Origin: JANJWP01 sp964540725
GTDB lineage: Bacteria; Patescibacteriota; Gracilibacteria; BD1-5; UBA2023
Assembly (NCBI GenBank): GCA_964540725.1
Contig: CAZINU010000012.1
Span: 1-25,509 of the forward strand
Length of the DNA: 25,509 nucleotides
Reading direction: 5' to 3'
This document shows positions 14,917 to 24,018 of this stretch, one piece after another. Every line of letters starts with the position of its first letter. Position 1 is the stretch's first letter. The translations under genes were made by a program, and so were the position numbers. The notes below the pieces were generated by a model. It made no database searches and was not told where the DNA came from. It was given only the letters and a program-made list of their open reading frames with translations.

Positions 14917-16704
14917 CTACCTCGGTATCTGGTAAATCGCGCCGCGCCCGTATATTTCGGATTTGTCCGGAGAAAGGATTGCGGGGAATACGATGTCGCA
15001 ACGACGGACGGGAGCATTGAAATCGAGGACGAATTCGCAGGGGCAGGAATGGCACGCCGACGCTCAGAACACCGCTCCGGAAGCGGACGCTCCGAAAAGG
15101 AGGCACTGGTTTCCGACCGAGTCGATGGAAATGACCGCCTCTCCGGTTCAGAAAAGGCTTCCGCCGGAAGACTGCCCGGAATACGTTTCGACGTTCGGAC
15201 AGCCGGCGTTCGACGCGGGACCCCGGACGTACGGGCAACGGTCGTCCGCGCCCAATACCCCGTCGCCGTCGGCATCGACGTTCGGCAAGACGGAGACCGT
15301 AAGCGTCGCGATACCCCGGTTGCCGTTCGAATCCGTTACCGTAAGGGTCGCGAGCCGGGACCCCGGATTCTCGTAGGCGTGGCGGAGATTCCGTTCGGTC
15401 GAAACCGTCCCGTCCGAAAAATCCCAACGGTACGCGTACGGACCGGTACCGCCCGAAACCGATCCGGAAAAGGCGACGCGCGACCCTACGACGGCTTCGA
15501 GCGGCGACGCTTCCGCCGAAACGGAAAGGATGCCGGAACCGGAAACGCCCCCGAACGGCACCGTTACGGAGGAAACGGCGGTTCTTCCGCTCGAATCGGA
15601 AACGGTCACGCGGGCGATCCAAACTCCGGCGTCGAGCGCCACGTTCGAAACGCACGCTCCGTCCGCGACGAAATTCGCCGTTCCCGAAACCGGAAAAAAC
15701 TGCCAATGGTAGGAAGCTCCGGGGATGACCGGGGACGCGGAAAAATCGTACGAGGCTCCCGGCGGGACATACGAAGCCGGAGCGGACGCGTTACAGGAAG
15801 TTCCGGATCGGTGAACGGAAGCCGCGACGGCGGGCGCCGCCCCGGAAGAAGCCGAAATCGACGAGAAGGAACCGGTTCCGGAATTCGTTCCGGAACCGTC
15901 CCCGGAACGCGTCGCCCGGGAAGAACCCGTCGAAGACGAAGACGGCGTCGAAGCGCTTCCGACCGAGGTTCCCGATGCGGAAAGCCCGTCGCCTTCCATT
16001 CCCTTCACTTCGCAGAGATTGACGGAAAAAATCACGGAAGCCATTCGGACGAACTCGCGTTTCGAAAGGCGCTCGTTCGGTCGGAGGCTTCCCGATTCGG
16101 TCCGGAGAATTCCGATCTCGACGCCCTTTTTGGCGTAGGCGTACCAATAGTCGCTCACGTCCGAAATTTCGACGCTCCGGCTTACGGGAGCGGCGTTCCG
16201 AACGTCGTTCCAAAGTCCGGCTTGGCGGAGAAGGACCGCGGCGGCCTCGATTCGGCTAATCCGGTTGTCGGGACAAAACGGCACGTCCTCCCAAGCACGG
16301 CCGTCTTCGCAGGCATACCCCGAGGTGCCGGCGGCGGAATACCCCTGGACGATTCCCCGGTCTTTCGCGTAGGATACGCAGTAGAAGTACGGGTTCTTCA
16401 TGGGAAAATCCGCGAACGGCGCCGTACGGTACTTCAGAACGTCCGAAACGCTGGGCGTCAGGCACTTTCGGCATCCTACCCCGATGGCGATGGCCGTGAA
16501 TTCGTCGCGGTCCATGAGGGCTTCGGGGTGGAATTTCCCATCTTCGGGCACGTCGATAACCCCGCGCTCGTAGAGCTTCTGCAGGTCGGACCGGATCGGG
16601 TCGGAAGCCGGAACGTCCGAAAACGGGAAATCGGCCGCGAAGACTCCGGGGGCGGCCGGGAAAATCGAGACGATGGCGAGAACGGCGTAAGATCGGAGGA
16701 ACAT
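14917..16704 (-). CDS. Exported SLH-domain surface protein with PKD and calcium-repeat modules; two in-frame TGA codons
   Basis: Reading TGA as Gly gives 595 residues. An N-terminal signal peptide (AVLAIVSIFPAAPGVFA) is followed by about three S-layer-homology repeats to residue 230 (FSDVPASDPIRSDLQKLYER, FADFPMKNPYFYCVSYAKDR, ISDVSDYWYAYAKKGVEIGI). These usually bind cell-wall polymers. A Ser/Thr/Gly-rich linker follows, then an Ig-like domain, a PKD domain (PYAYRWDFSDGTVS and an HAYENPGSRLATLTVTD strand), and an OmpA/TSP3-type Asp-rich repeat (VDADGDGVLGADDRCP). TGA occurs at residue 519 (15148-15150) and residue 547 (15064-15066). The 77 residues after the first TGA form a sensible Cys-containing domain (CHSCPCEFVLDFNAPVRRCD) ending in TAG at 14917-14919, right before the next promoter. 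An AAGGA lies 10 bases upstream of the ATG. Confidence 0.85.
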
Positions 16705-16738
16705 CCGGCGGATTCCTTAAAAGGTTCTATCGGGAGCG

Positions 16739-16767
16739 AGTATACCGCATTCCGAAGAATTTGCCAA
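16739..16767 (-). promoter_or_regulatory. Promoter of the SLH-domain gene
   Basis: On the minus strand TTGGCA (16762-16767) and TATACT (16739-16744) are 17 bases apart, with the predicted start about 30 bases before the ATG. This is one of the best consensus matches in the window. Confidence 0.7.
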
Positions 16768-16789
16768 ACGCGCGTTCGCCGAATTTCTT

Positions 16790-16818
16790 TTGCGTATACC
16801 GCTTTTTTCCAATATGAT
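16790..16818 (+). promoter_or_regulatory. Promoter of lemA
   Basis: TTGCGT (16790-16795) and TATGAT (16813-16818) are 17 bases apart, about 32 bases before the lemA ATG. It diverges from the SLH-gene promoter within the same 145-bp gap. Confidence 0.6.
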
Positions 16819-16849
16819 TAAAAACGTTTATTTTTTCAACGTTTTCACC

Positions 16850-17416
16850 ATGGACGCTTCCCTCGTACTTTTGGCGGTCGGCGGTTTCTTCGCCCTGTAC
16901 GCCATTTTCCTTTACAACTCGGTCGTCCGCGCGAAGAACGCGGTCAAAGAGGCATCCGGCGCCATCGAGGCGATGTTCCAAAACCGCTACGACCTCATCC
17001 CGAACTTGGTCGAAGTCGTCAAGAAGTACGCCGAACACGAAAAAACGACGCTTTCGGCGGTTACCGAAATGCGGAAGGGGCTCATGGAGGGTGCGCACGC
17101 TTTCGACGCCGCCCGGCTCCAGGGCGAAGCCAAGCTCGGAATGGGACTCGGATCGCTCTTCGCGGTCGCTGAAAACTACCCCAACCTGAAGGCCGACGGT
17201 TCGTTCCTCAATCTTCAGAACGAATGGAGCGAAATCGAAAACTCGATCCAAGCCGCCCGACGCGCGTACAACTCGGCGGTCAAATCCCTCCTCGACTTGA
17301 AAGAGACTTTCCCATCGAACGTCGTCGCGGGAATGATGTCGATTCCGGAGTACGCCATGTTCGAATCCGCCACCGAGGCGAAGGTTGCTCCGAACGCGAA
17401 GGAACTCTTCAAATAG
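16850..17416 (+). CDS. lemA: LemA family protein
   Basis: This 188-residue protein has an N-terminal membrane segment (VLLAVGGFFALYAIFLYN, about residues 6-24) followed by the long helical LemA domain. Family signatures are NAVKEASGAIEAMFQNRYDLIPNLVEVVKKY (seen at about residues 31-63), FLNLQNEWSEIENSI and ARRAYNSAVKSL. LemA proteins are membrane-tethered helical bundles of uncertain role, often linked to envelope stress and proteases. The ATG at 16850 is chosen over an in-frame upstream start because the extra residues overlap the promoter and do not match the family. The next gene, 24 bp downstream, encodes a DUF3137 protein, a frequent partner of LemA. The stop is TAG. Confidence 0.93.
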   Translation: MDASLVLLAVGGFFALYAIFLYNSVVRAKNAVKEASGAIEAMFQNRYDLIPNLVEVVKKYAEHEKTTLSAVTEMRKGLMEGAHAFDAARLQGEAKLGMGLGSLFAVAENYPNLKADGSFLNLQNEWSEIENSIQAARRAYNSAVKSLLDLKETFPSNVVAGMMSIPEYAMFESATEAKVAPNAKELFK

Positions 17417-17440
17417 CCGTTCCCCGTTTCCGATTTTCCC

Positions 17441-18679
17441 ATGGTATCCGAATTCCGCGCATTCGTCGGAAAATACCCGCGTTTCGACGCGGAAGACGCG
17501 AGGAAGCTCGAAGCGCACTTCGGTTCGCCGGAAATTTCGGCCGTACTGCTTCGGTTGAAAGATTCGGCGGAAAAAGCCGCGCGTTGGTCGAAAGCCCTCG
17601 GACTCGCGACGTTCGTCGCCATTGCCGCGTTCGCGTTTCCGGCATTCGGAGACGATCCCGGGGCCGCGCTCTTTGCCCTTGCCGCTTCCGGAGCCGGAGG
17701 CGGACTCGTTTACGCTCTCACGGCGCTGGCGTTTTCCGTGTCCGCGCCGGAAAAGTCGTCCATATTCGAACCGCTTGCGAAAGCGGTTTCCAAAACGTTT
17801 TCGTATTCCCCTACGCCTGCCCTTTTCAAGGGCAATACGGACGAATTCGTTTCGCTCGGGCTCCTCTCGGAATACGACCGCGTCAGCAAAAGCGAAGACA
17901 GCGTTTCGTACCGTTTCGAATGACCCGGGCCATTCTTCGTCACCGGCATGGAGTTCGAAACGCAAAAGCGCCATAAGACGAAAAAGGGCGAACAATGGGT
18001 AACGAACAACCGGGCCTATCTGTTCGATGTCCGATTCGAGGAATCCAAATTCCCCATCGAACAAACGGTTCGAGTCTTTCGAAACGGGAAAGATATCGCG
18101 AATCGCCTCGGCCGGTTCCTCGTCCCATTTATCTCGATTCTGGTAATCGGGCAATTTTTTTCATTCGAACAAATCCGTCCCATCCTCGAAACCGTTTCGA
18201 ACGAACCGCTCGCCTGGGTCGTCCTCAGCCTCGCGATTGTCGCCTGGGGATTCCACGCGCTCGGTCGCCGGTCGAAAGGATACGTACGGCTCGAGTCTCC
18301 GGAGTTCGAAAAACGCTTCGACGTTTTCGGGGACGAAGTGGAAGCGCGAAAACTCCTCACGCCGTCGTTCATGGAGCGTCTGGCGAAGTTCGTAGAAGAG
18401 GACGCCGGCAAGCGAAATATCGAATTCGCGTTCCTGGAAACCGGGTTCCGCATGGTTGTCGACCTTATGAAATCGGGCGGAACGATGGAATTTTCAAAAT
18501 TCGGCGGCGCGAAGGGCGTGGACGAATCGATCGTACGATTCTATCTGGAGCTGAAAGCGGTGGTATCGCTCGCCGAAGACCTGAACCTCGCGTACTACGC
18601 GCGGAAGCGCACGAAGGAACCGATACCGACCTCTTCGGAATCGGCCGAAACGAGCGAATCGAACGGAACTTCTTCGTAG
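17441..18679 (+). CDS. DUF3137 membrane protein; one in-frame TGA
   Basis: Reading TGA as Gly gives 412 residues. The N-terminal soluble part is followed by two hydrophobic segments (ALGLATFVAIAAFAFPAFG and LVYALTALAF, about residues 50-105). Then comes the DUF3137 core: FKGNTDEFVSLGLLSEYDRV, a membrane-associated middle, YVRLESPEFEKRFDVFGDEV, EARKLLTPSFMERL and IEFAFLETGF. The TGA at 17921-17923 (residue 161) falls between SVSYRFE and PGPFFVTGMEFETQKR, in the middle of the family's core; both halves are needed to make the domain. The order lemA then DUF3137 occurs in many bacteria and suggests a joint envelope role. The Ser/Glu-rich C-terminus overlaps the convergent rimO by 85 bp. The stop is TAG. 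Confidence 0.85.
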
Positions 18680-20004
18680 TCGTCGATTTCCGGGGCGCGG
18701 ATTTCGCGACGGACGACGAGCGTATCGTCGGTAACGTCCATCACGTAGCCGTCGAACTCCTTCCCCCGATCGAGCCGGGCAAGTTCGTCGTAGGCCTTCA
18801 TGGCGGCGCGGGCAACGACATCGACGCGCTTGCGGGCCAGAGATTCGGGCACTTTTCCCGGTAATTTCGAACTTGCGGCGAGCGGTTCGTCGTGGTACTG
18901 GAAGAGTCCCACGCTTTCGAACCGGTGCTTTTTGACGAAGTCGAGCAAATCGGCGAATTCCGCCTCCCCTTCCCCGGGAAACCCGACGATGAAGCTCGTG
19001 CGGATGAACGAACCGGGGAATTTTTCACGGATGGCGGCAATGAGCCCTTCGATATGGGCGCGGTCATAGAACCGCCCCATCGTTTTCAGAATCGCCGGGT
19101 GCGAGTGCTGGAACGGAATGTCGAAGTACGGAAGGAATTTCTTCAACTTCGCGAGCCGGTCGAGGTGCGAGAGCGTGAGCGTATCGGGGTACAGGTAGAA
19201 AGCGCGGAAGCGGAAATCTCCGGGGATGGCGTCGATAGCCTCGAAGAGTTCCAAGAGCTTCGATTCGCCGTCTTCCGAAAAGTCGGCCCCGTACCGGGTC
19301 GTATCCTGCGAGATGATTTCGATTTCGCGGATGCCGTTTTCGAGCATCGAGCGGGCTTCTTTCACGACATCGTCGATGCTGCGGGATTTCTGCTTTCCCC
19401 GAATCTTCGGAATGATGCAGAACGTGCACGAATTGTCGCACCCTTCGGCGATTTTCAGGTATTCGTAGCGGAACGGCGCGTGCAGGTACGCCCGAACTTC
19501 GTCGCCCCTCCATACGAAGGCGGATTTTCCGGCGGGATTCCCCTCCCCCACCTTCGCGAGATACTCGGAAAGCGCCCCTTCCTTCGCTTTCGAGAGCGCT
19601 TCCTTCAATTTCGTAATGCCGGGCTTTCCGAGTACCGGTTTTTCCCCGAACAGGAGGCGCTCGATATTTCCGTAGTCGACGAACGACAAGACGCCGTACA
19701 GATTCTTTAAAGACGAAAGGAAGGCGTCGTCCTTAACCGAAACGTAGCACCCCATGAGCACGACCTTCTTTCCGAGCCCGTCGTAGTGGCGCATGGTTTC
19801 CTCCGATTCCTCGCGGGCGGTCGAAAGGAACCCGCACGTATTGACGAGGACGTATTCGGCGCGCGGATCTTCGGGGTCGTCGAAGTACTCGATGGGAATC
19901 CGGTCGGAAAATTTCAGAATTTCGCCGATGGCGAATTCGAGATCGACCAGGTTTTTGGAACACCCGAGATTGACGGAAGAGAATCGGAAGGCCTTGGCGG
20001 ACAT
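18595..20004 (-). CDS. rimO: Ribosomal protein S12 methylthiotransferase RimO
   Basis: This 469-residue radical-SAM enzyme adds a methylthio group to an Asp of ribosomal protein S12, using two iron-sulfur clusters. The N-terminal UPF0004 domain supplies Cys15 (NLGCSKNLVDLE), Cys57 (NTCGFL) and Cys86 (LMGCYV). The radical-SAM motif is Cys189, Cys193, Cys196 (EGCDNSCTFCIIPKIRG). RimO-type rather than MiaB-type features include ISQDTTRYG, FDIPFQHS, RTSFIVGFPGE and a C-terminal TRAM_2 domain with RAPEIDDYEEV. An insertion between residues 120 and 180 adds some length. The ATG at 20004 begins family-like sequence; the longer open frame upstream overlaps the next gene. The CGG codon in the conserved IRG shows that CGG is still Arg here. 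The stop is TAG. Confidence 0.95.
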   Translation of the reverse strand: MSAKAFRFSSVNLGCSKNLVDLEFAIGEILKFSDRIPIEYFDDPEDPRAEYVLVNTCGFLSTAREESEETMRHYDGLGKKVVLMGCYVSVKDDAFLSSLKNLYGVLSFVDYGNIERLLFGEKPVLGKPGITKLKEALSKAKEGALSEYLAKVGEGNPAGKSAFVWRGDEVRAYLHAPFRYEYLKIAEGCDNSCTFCIIPKIRGKQKSRSIDDVVKEARSMLENGIREIEIISQDTTRYGADFSEDGESKLLELFEAIDAIPGDFRFRAFYLYPDTLTLSHLDRLAKLKKFLPYFDIPFQHSHPAILKTMGRFYDRAHIEGLIAAIREKFPGSFIRTSFIVGFPGEGEAEFADLLDFVKKHRFESVGLFQYHDEPLAASSKLPGKVPESLARKRVDVVARAAMKAYDELARLDRGKEFDGYVMDVTDDTLVVRREIRAPEIDDYEEVPFDSLVSADSEEVGIGSFVRFRA

Positions 20005-20030
20005 GGAACGGAACGGAAAAAGCGGACGGG

Positions 20031-20058
20031 AGTATATTCCGAACGTCCGAAAAAACAA
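20031..20058 (-). promoter_or_regulatory. Candidate rimO promoter
   Basis: On the minus strand TTGTTT (20053-20058) and TATACT (20031-20036) are 16 bases apart in the 77-bp gap before rimO. The -10 is good and the -35 is modest. Confidence 0.45.
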
Positions 20059-20081
20059 AACCGGTTCTCCCGTCACGTCCG

Positions 20082-22034
20082 TTACGAAACGGTCGGGGTC
20101 GGACGGGAGAAGAGGAATCCTTGAGAGTAATCGACCCCAAGTTCCATGACGACACGTTGTTCGCCCTCGGTCTCCATTCCCTCCGCGACGATAAGGATTC
20201 CGTTCGCCCGCGCGTACGTGACGATGGATGCCACAAGACTTCGCTTGTGTGCGTCCCGGTCGATTTCGGAGATGCAGCTCCGATCTATTTTCAGGTAGTC
20301 GGGTTTTATTTTTCCAAGAATTTCGTAATTCGAATATCCGGATCCGAAATCGTCGATGGCAATCTTGCAACCGAGGTTTTTCAAACCCCGAACGACCGAA
20401 AGGGCCGCATCGAATAGGGCGGGGTTGAGCTTTTCCGAAATTTCGAAAATGAGCATGGCGGGGTCTACCCGATACGATTCGATGCGGGAACGAACGAATT
20501 CGACCGTAACCGGGGATACGGCATCTTCCGGGGAAAGGTTTATGGAAAACGCGTATTTGGGGTGCTCCAGCATTAGCGACAGCGCATGATCAATGACTTC
20601 CCTGGTCAGTTCTTTCGTTTTTTTCCGGTCCTCCACGGCCCAAAGGAATCTTCCTGGGGGAATAATCGTAATGCCGTCCCGTGGATCGATCAGACGCGCC
20701 AGCATTTCGAAACGCCGCTCATACGTGACGGCCTTTTTCGCGACCGAATGATCGGAACGGAAAGAGGTGGCAATTTTTGACCAGAACTTTTTTAATCGGA
20801 CGGAGAGCGTCGGAACGTTCTGAACGATTTCCTGCACGTAAGGGCGGACGAGCTTCCGGTCGAGAGCCTCGCACACCAATGCTTTCATTTCGATTCCTTC
20901 CCGATATTCTTTTCCGCTTTTCAAGCGATCGTCGAATACGACGCATTCGCCGCCGTTTTCCTTGGAAGCCTGAAGCGCGTGCGAAGCATTGGCCATAGCG
21001 ATCGTTCCGTCAGCTTCGGAAAGGACGGCGCCGATCGAAAACGAAAGATGGATGCGCTTTCATAGGTACGCCCCCTCCGAGTCGTACAATTTCGCACGAA
21101 TCCGCTCGAGAGCCTGTCCGTCGATCGCACGGCCGAAAGCAAGACAAAAGTCCGCTCCATCCAGCTTGTACGCGGAACCGCCCTCAGACACGGCGACGGT
21201 ACGGAGAATTTCCGCAACGTGCACCAACATGGCGTTTCCCGCCTCGTATCCATAGGCGTTATTGATTTCTATCAGACGTTCGACATGGATGGCGACGAAC
21301 GCTTTTTCACCGGGCGATTCGAGGAAAGAATCCAAAAGCGCCCGGGTCGGCAATCTCGTCAACGGATGCAGCCGTTGGAGAGCGAGATCGGAGTATCGTC
21401 GGCGGATGGCTTCTTCCTCGGTAACGCTTTGTCGGACGACGAGATAATGACGCAACTTTCCGGATTTGTCGAATACGGGTTTTACGACCGTATGGAGCCA
21501 AAACGGCTCCCCATTCTTTTTCCGATTGCAAATATACCCCTCCCACGGTTTTCCCGCAAGAAGGGTTTTCCAAAATTCATTCCAAAATTCTTTAGAATGA
21601 ACGCCCGAATTCATAATCCGGGAAGGCATTCCGACGAGATCCTCCCGAGCGTATCCGGAGAGTTCGAGATACTGATCGTTCACGTCCAGGATCGTGCCAT
21701 CCGGAGCGATTGCCATGGACTCCTCGTTCAAAGCGAAATGCTCGAGCGCTTCGGTCATGCGGGAAAGCCGAATCCGCAGATTCGCGTTCTCACGCATTTG
21801 CAAAATGGACACCACGTAGTGCGAAACCGCCTCGGCAACGTCCGTCGTGCGTCCGAAATCCCGAATCTTCTCTCGCGCGACGGAAACGACGTCGGGGTGG
21901 AACGCGTCGGGGCCGTACGTATGCGAGATCGACGTCAAAACCCGCTGGAGGATGCTCTCCGGGCTATCGGGCGGAACGGCATTTTCTTCGGGGGCGGGCG
22001 CAGCGCTCTCCGAACGGCCTTCGGCGGACGTCAT
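20082..22034 (-). CDS. PAS-GGDEF-EAL signalling protein; one in-frame TGA
   Basis: Reading TGA as Gly gives 650 residues. An N-terminal helical part to about 90 is followed by a PAS domain (93-210: APDGTILDVNDQYLELSGY, then WEGYICNRKKNGEPFW). A GGDEF domain (about 220-375) has a degenerate signature LDGADF at 291-296 and lacks the DxD-FK pattern, so cyclase activity is unlikely. The TGA at 21060-21062 (residue 325) lies just before KRIHLSFSIGAVL, at the Gly usual before the family's vt-SiG strand. The EAL domain (about 385-650) retains NLS at 499-501, FEISE, IDDFGSGYS, DYLKID, AEGMETEGE and YSQGFLFSRP. The EAL motif itself reads ERR in TYERRFEML. It is probably a cyclic-di-GMP phosphodiesterase or sensor. 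No membrane segment is seen. The stop is TAA. Confidence 0.88.
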
Positions 22035-22063
22035 GGCGGGCGGAATCTTGGGGATACCGCGGG

Positions 22064-22091
22064 ACTCTACCGGGTTTAACGTTCAATGCAA
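22064..22091 (-). promoter_or_regulatory. Candidate promoter of the PAS-GGDEF-EAL gene
   Basis: On the minus strand TTGCAT (22086-22091) and TAGAGT (22064-22069) are 16 bases apart in the 81-bp gap after the heme membrane protein gene. The -10 match is weak. Confidence 0.3.
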
Positions 22092-22115
22092 AACCTTTTC
22101 CGTACCGAAAAGAAA

Positions 22116-22772
22116 CTACCCCCGGACGCCCGAGACCTCGGGCGCGACCTTCCGACCCGTCCATTCTGCCCACTTTCCGGCGCAGAAGAGCGTGAGGAGC
22201 GCGATTCCGGGGATATCCGGATGTCCGTGTTTCGCCCATTCGAGCATCGAAACGTGGGCGACGGTCAGTACGGCGATGAGATAGGCGGTGCGGTGAAGCA
22301 ATTTCCAACGCTTTCCGCCCATGATCCGCATGGAAACGGCATTCGAAGTCACGAGCAGGAGCGCCGTAAAGACGAGGGCGACCATGCCGTAGGCCAGGAA
22401 CGTCGGAACTCCCTCGTAAATCCAGAATCCGGAGCGGAGCGGCGAAAACGACCCCCAGTTGACGAAGTACGCGGCCGCATGGACGGTCGCGAGCATGCCC
22501 ATGAGGATTCCGAGCGTTTTCCGAAAGCGCATGCACGCGGTCGCGAGACGAACCGCGAACACCTTCGACAGGATCGGAAGAAAAAGGAGGATCCAGAGGA
22601 GATTGAGCGCGAGGGACCCGGTAAGGGCCACGGAATTCGGAAAGAACGCGAACGCGATCGTGGCGGCGGAAAGCGCGAGCAACGCGGCGTCGATCTTCGC
22701 CGCGTGGGCGTTCAGGGCGCGGCAGGCGGGTTCCGAAAGGAGATTGAACTTCGCGATGAGGGAAGCGAGCAT
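22116..22772 (-). CDS. MsrQ-like ferric-reductase-type heme membrane protein
   Basis: This 218-residue integral membrane protein has about five or six hydrophobic segments, the fold of ferric-reductase-like transmembrane proteins. Candidate heme-b ligands are His98 (MLATVHAAAYF), His160 (RWKLLHRTAYL) and His173 (TVAHVSML). The KRWKLLHR segment and the RKTLGILMG segment before His98 match the order in MsrQ (YedZ), the quinone-linked electron donor of the periplasmic methionine sulfoxide reductase MsrP. No MsrP gene is in the window. It is the third gene of a response regulator, kinase, heme protein operon, 13 bases after the kinase stop. Exact electron donor and acceptor are unknown. The stop is TAG. 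Confidence 0.75.
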   Translation of the reverse strand: MLASLIAKFNLLSEPACRALNAHAAKIDAALLALSAATIAFAFFPNSVALTGSLALNLLWILLFLPILSKVFAVRLATACMRFRKTLGILMGMLATVHAAAYFVNWGSFSPLRSGFWIYEGVPTFLAYGMVALVFTALLLVTSNAVSMRIMGGKRWKLLHRTAYLIAVLTVAHVSMLEWAKHGHPDIPGIALLTLFCAGKWAEWTGRKVAPEVSGVRG

Positions 22773-22785
22773 GGGGAAAAAGGGG

Positions 22786-24018
22786 TTACGGTTCGAATTC
22801 GGTTACGAGCGCCACGGTCCCGGAGCGCTCCGAGAAAGAAACCTTCCATCCGTGCAGGTCGGCAATCCGCTTTACGATTGAAAGACCGATTCCGGAGCCC
22901 TTTCCGGGAGTGCCGACGAACGCGTCGAACGGACGGTCGAGCACTTCCTTCGGGAGTTTCCCGGAACGGTTGGCGACGGTGAGCCTCGATTCGGAAACGC
23001 GGATTTCCGCGAGGGTTCCGGGAAGGGCGTGGGCACGGACGTTGGCGAAGACGTTCCGAAGGTAGGTGCGGACCAATCTCGGGTCGGCGACGATCCGAAC
23101 GTCTTCGGCGGGCGTTTCGATCTTCCACGAAACGGTATCGTTTTCGGCGTTTTTCGCAAGTTCGACCCGAATCGCCGCCACGAGATCGAGCGATTCCTTC
23201 GAAATCCCCCCTTCGCTGACGGCGAGGAGCAGAAGGTCGTCCACGCACCCGCGCATGGCGTCGGCCTCTTCGAGGGCCGAAAGGATCCTCCCCTCCCCTT
23301 CCGCCGGAATCGCGCGGGCAAGTTCGAGTTCGCTTCGGATGACCGAGAGCGGGGTTTTGAGTTCGTGGGCGATGTGGCGGGCGTACGCACGTTCGCGGTC
23401 GGCAAGTTCTTCGATAGGACGGATGACGCCGCGGGCGATCTTCCGGGAAACGAAGAACAGGAGGACGGAAAAGACGAGGACGCCCAAAAACAGGGACGTG
23501 AGCGCTTCTTTCCTCGGCCCCTCGATGAGGGCCGACGGTTCGTACGTCACGACCGTCCGTCCGTTTCCGAACGGAAAGGCGTAAAACGAGAACCGTTCGC
23601 CCCCCACCGTCCGGGACTCGATGGCCCGGAGCGGGAGCCCCGAAAGCGCGGATGACAATGAAGCCCCGTCGAGCATTCCACCTGATTCCACGGTTCCGTC
23701 CGGAAAGACGATGGCCAGATTCCGAAATTCCGAGAACGGCCCCCGTCGCTCGCCCATGCGATTCGAAACGTCCATTCGAGGGTTCGCGAGAATTTCCAGC
23801 ATGGCGGGACGGGAGCGGAGGGCAGCCTCGCGGCTTTGGAATATGCGGAACTTCCGGTCTTCGTCCGCACGGTACGCGAAAACCGAGGCGAGGGCGACGG
23901 CCGCGAGGAGAATCGCGAGAACGGCCGCGGAAATCCGTACGGCCAACCGAACTTCGGGAGAATCCGAAACCGCCCGCGCAAAGGGGTTCCGGAGGTTATT
24001 CGATGACGTATCAGACAT
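22786..24018 (-). CDS. Membrane sensor histidine kinase
   Basis: This 410-residue kinase has two membrane segments (about 25-49 and 173-193) flanking a 120-residue extracytoplasmic sensor loop. A short HAMP-like linker (IARGVIRPIEELADRERA) follows. The HisKA domain has phospho-acceptor His218 in HIAHELKTPLSVI. The ATPase domain has the N box (YLRNVFANVRAHAL), a degenerate D/G1 box (VANRSGKLP lacks the usual DxGxG) and a clear G2 box (GKGSGIGLSIVKRI). The ATG overlaps the end of the response-regulator gene by 23 bases, implying translational coupling. The pair plus the MsrQ-like protein form one operon. The sensed signal is unknown; the operon partner suggests an oxidant or redox cue. The stop is TAA. 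Confidence 0.93.
   Translation of the reverse strand: MSDTSSNNLRNPFARAVSDSPEVRLAVRISAAVLAILLAAVALASVFAYRADEDRKFRIFQSREAALRSRPAMLEILANPRMDVSNRMGERRGPFSEFRNLAIVFPDGTVESGGMLDGASLSSALSGLPLRAIESRTVGGERFSFYAFPFGNGRTVVTYEPSALIEGPRKEALTSLFLGVLVFSVLLFFVSRKIARGVIRPIEELADRERAYARHIAHELKTPLSVIRSELELARAIPAEGEGRILSALEEADAMRGCVDDLLLLAVSEGGISKESLDLVAAIRVELAKNAENDTVSWKIETPAEDVRIVADPRLVRTYLRNVFANVRAHALPGTLAEIRVSESRLTVANRSGKLPKEVLDRPFDAFVGTPGKGSGIGLSIVKRIADLHGWKVSFSERSGTVALVTEFEP

Noticed and set aside
8959..21062. The TGA-split genes as pseudogenes or sequencing errors
   Set aside because: All interruptions are the same codon; none is TAA or TAG. Both sides are always in the same frame and coding quality is unchanged. 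Random decay or error would give mixed stops and frameshifts.
24011..24013. TGA as tryptophan (code 4) or selenocysteine
   Set aside because: The response-regulator site needs Gly, and the PilB and GGDEF sites fit Gly. TGG is used normally for Trp. Ten scattered TGA codons in unrelated proteins, with no redox motif or obvious SECIS hairpin after each, do not fit selenocysteine.
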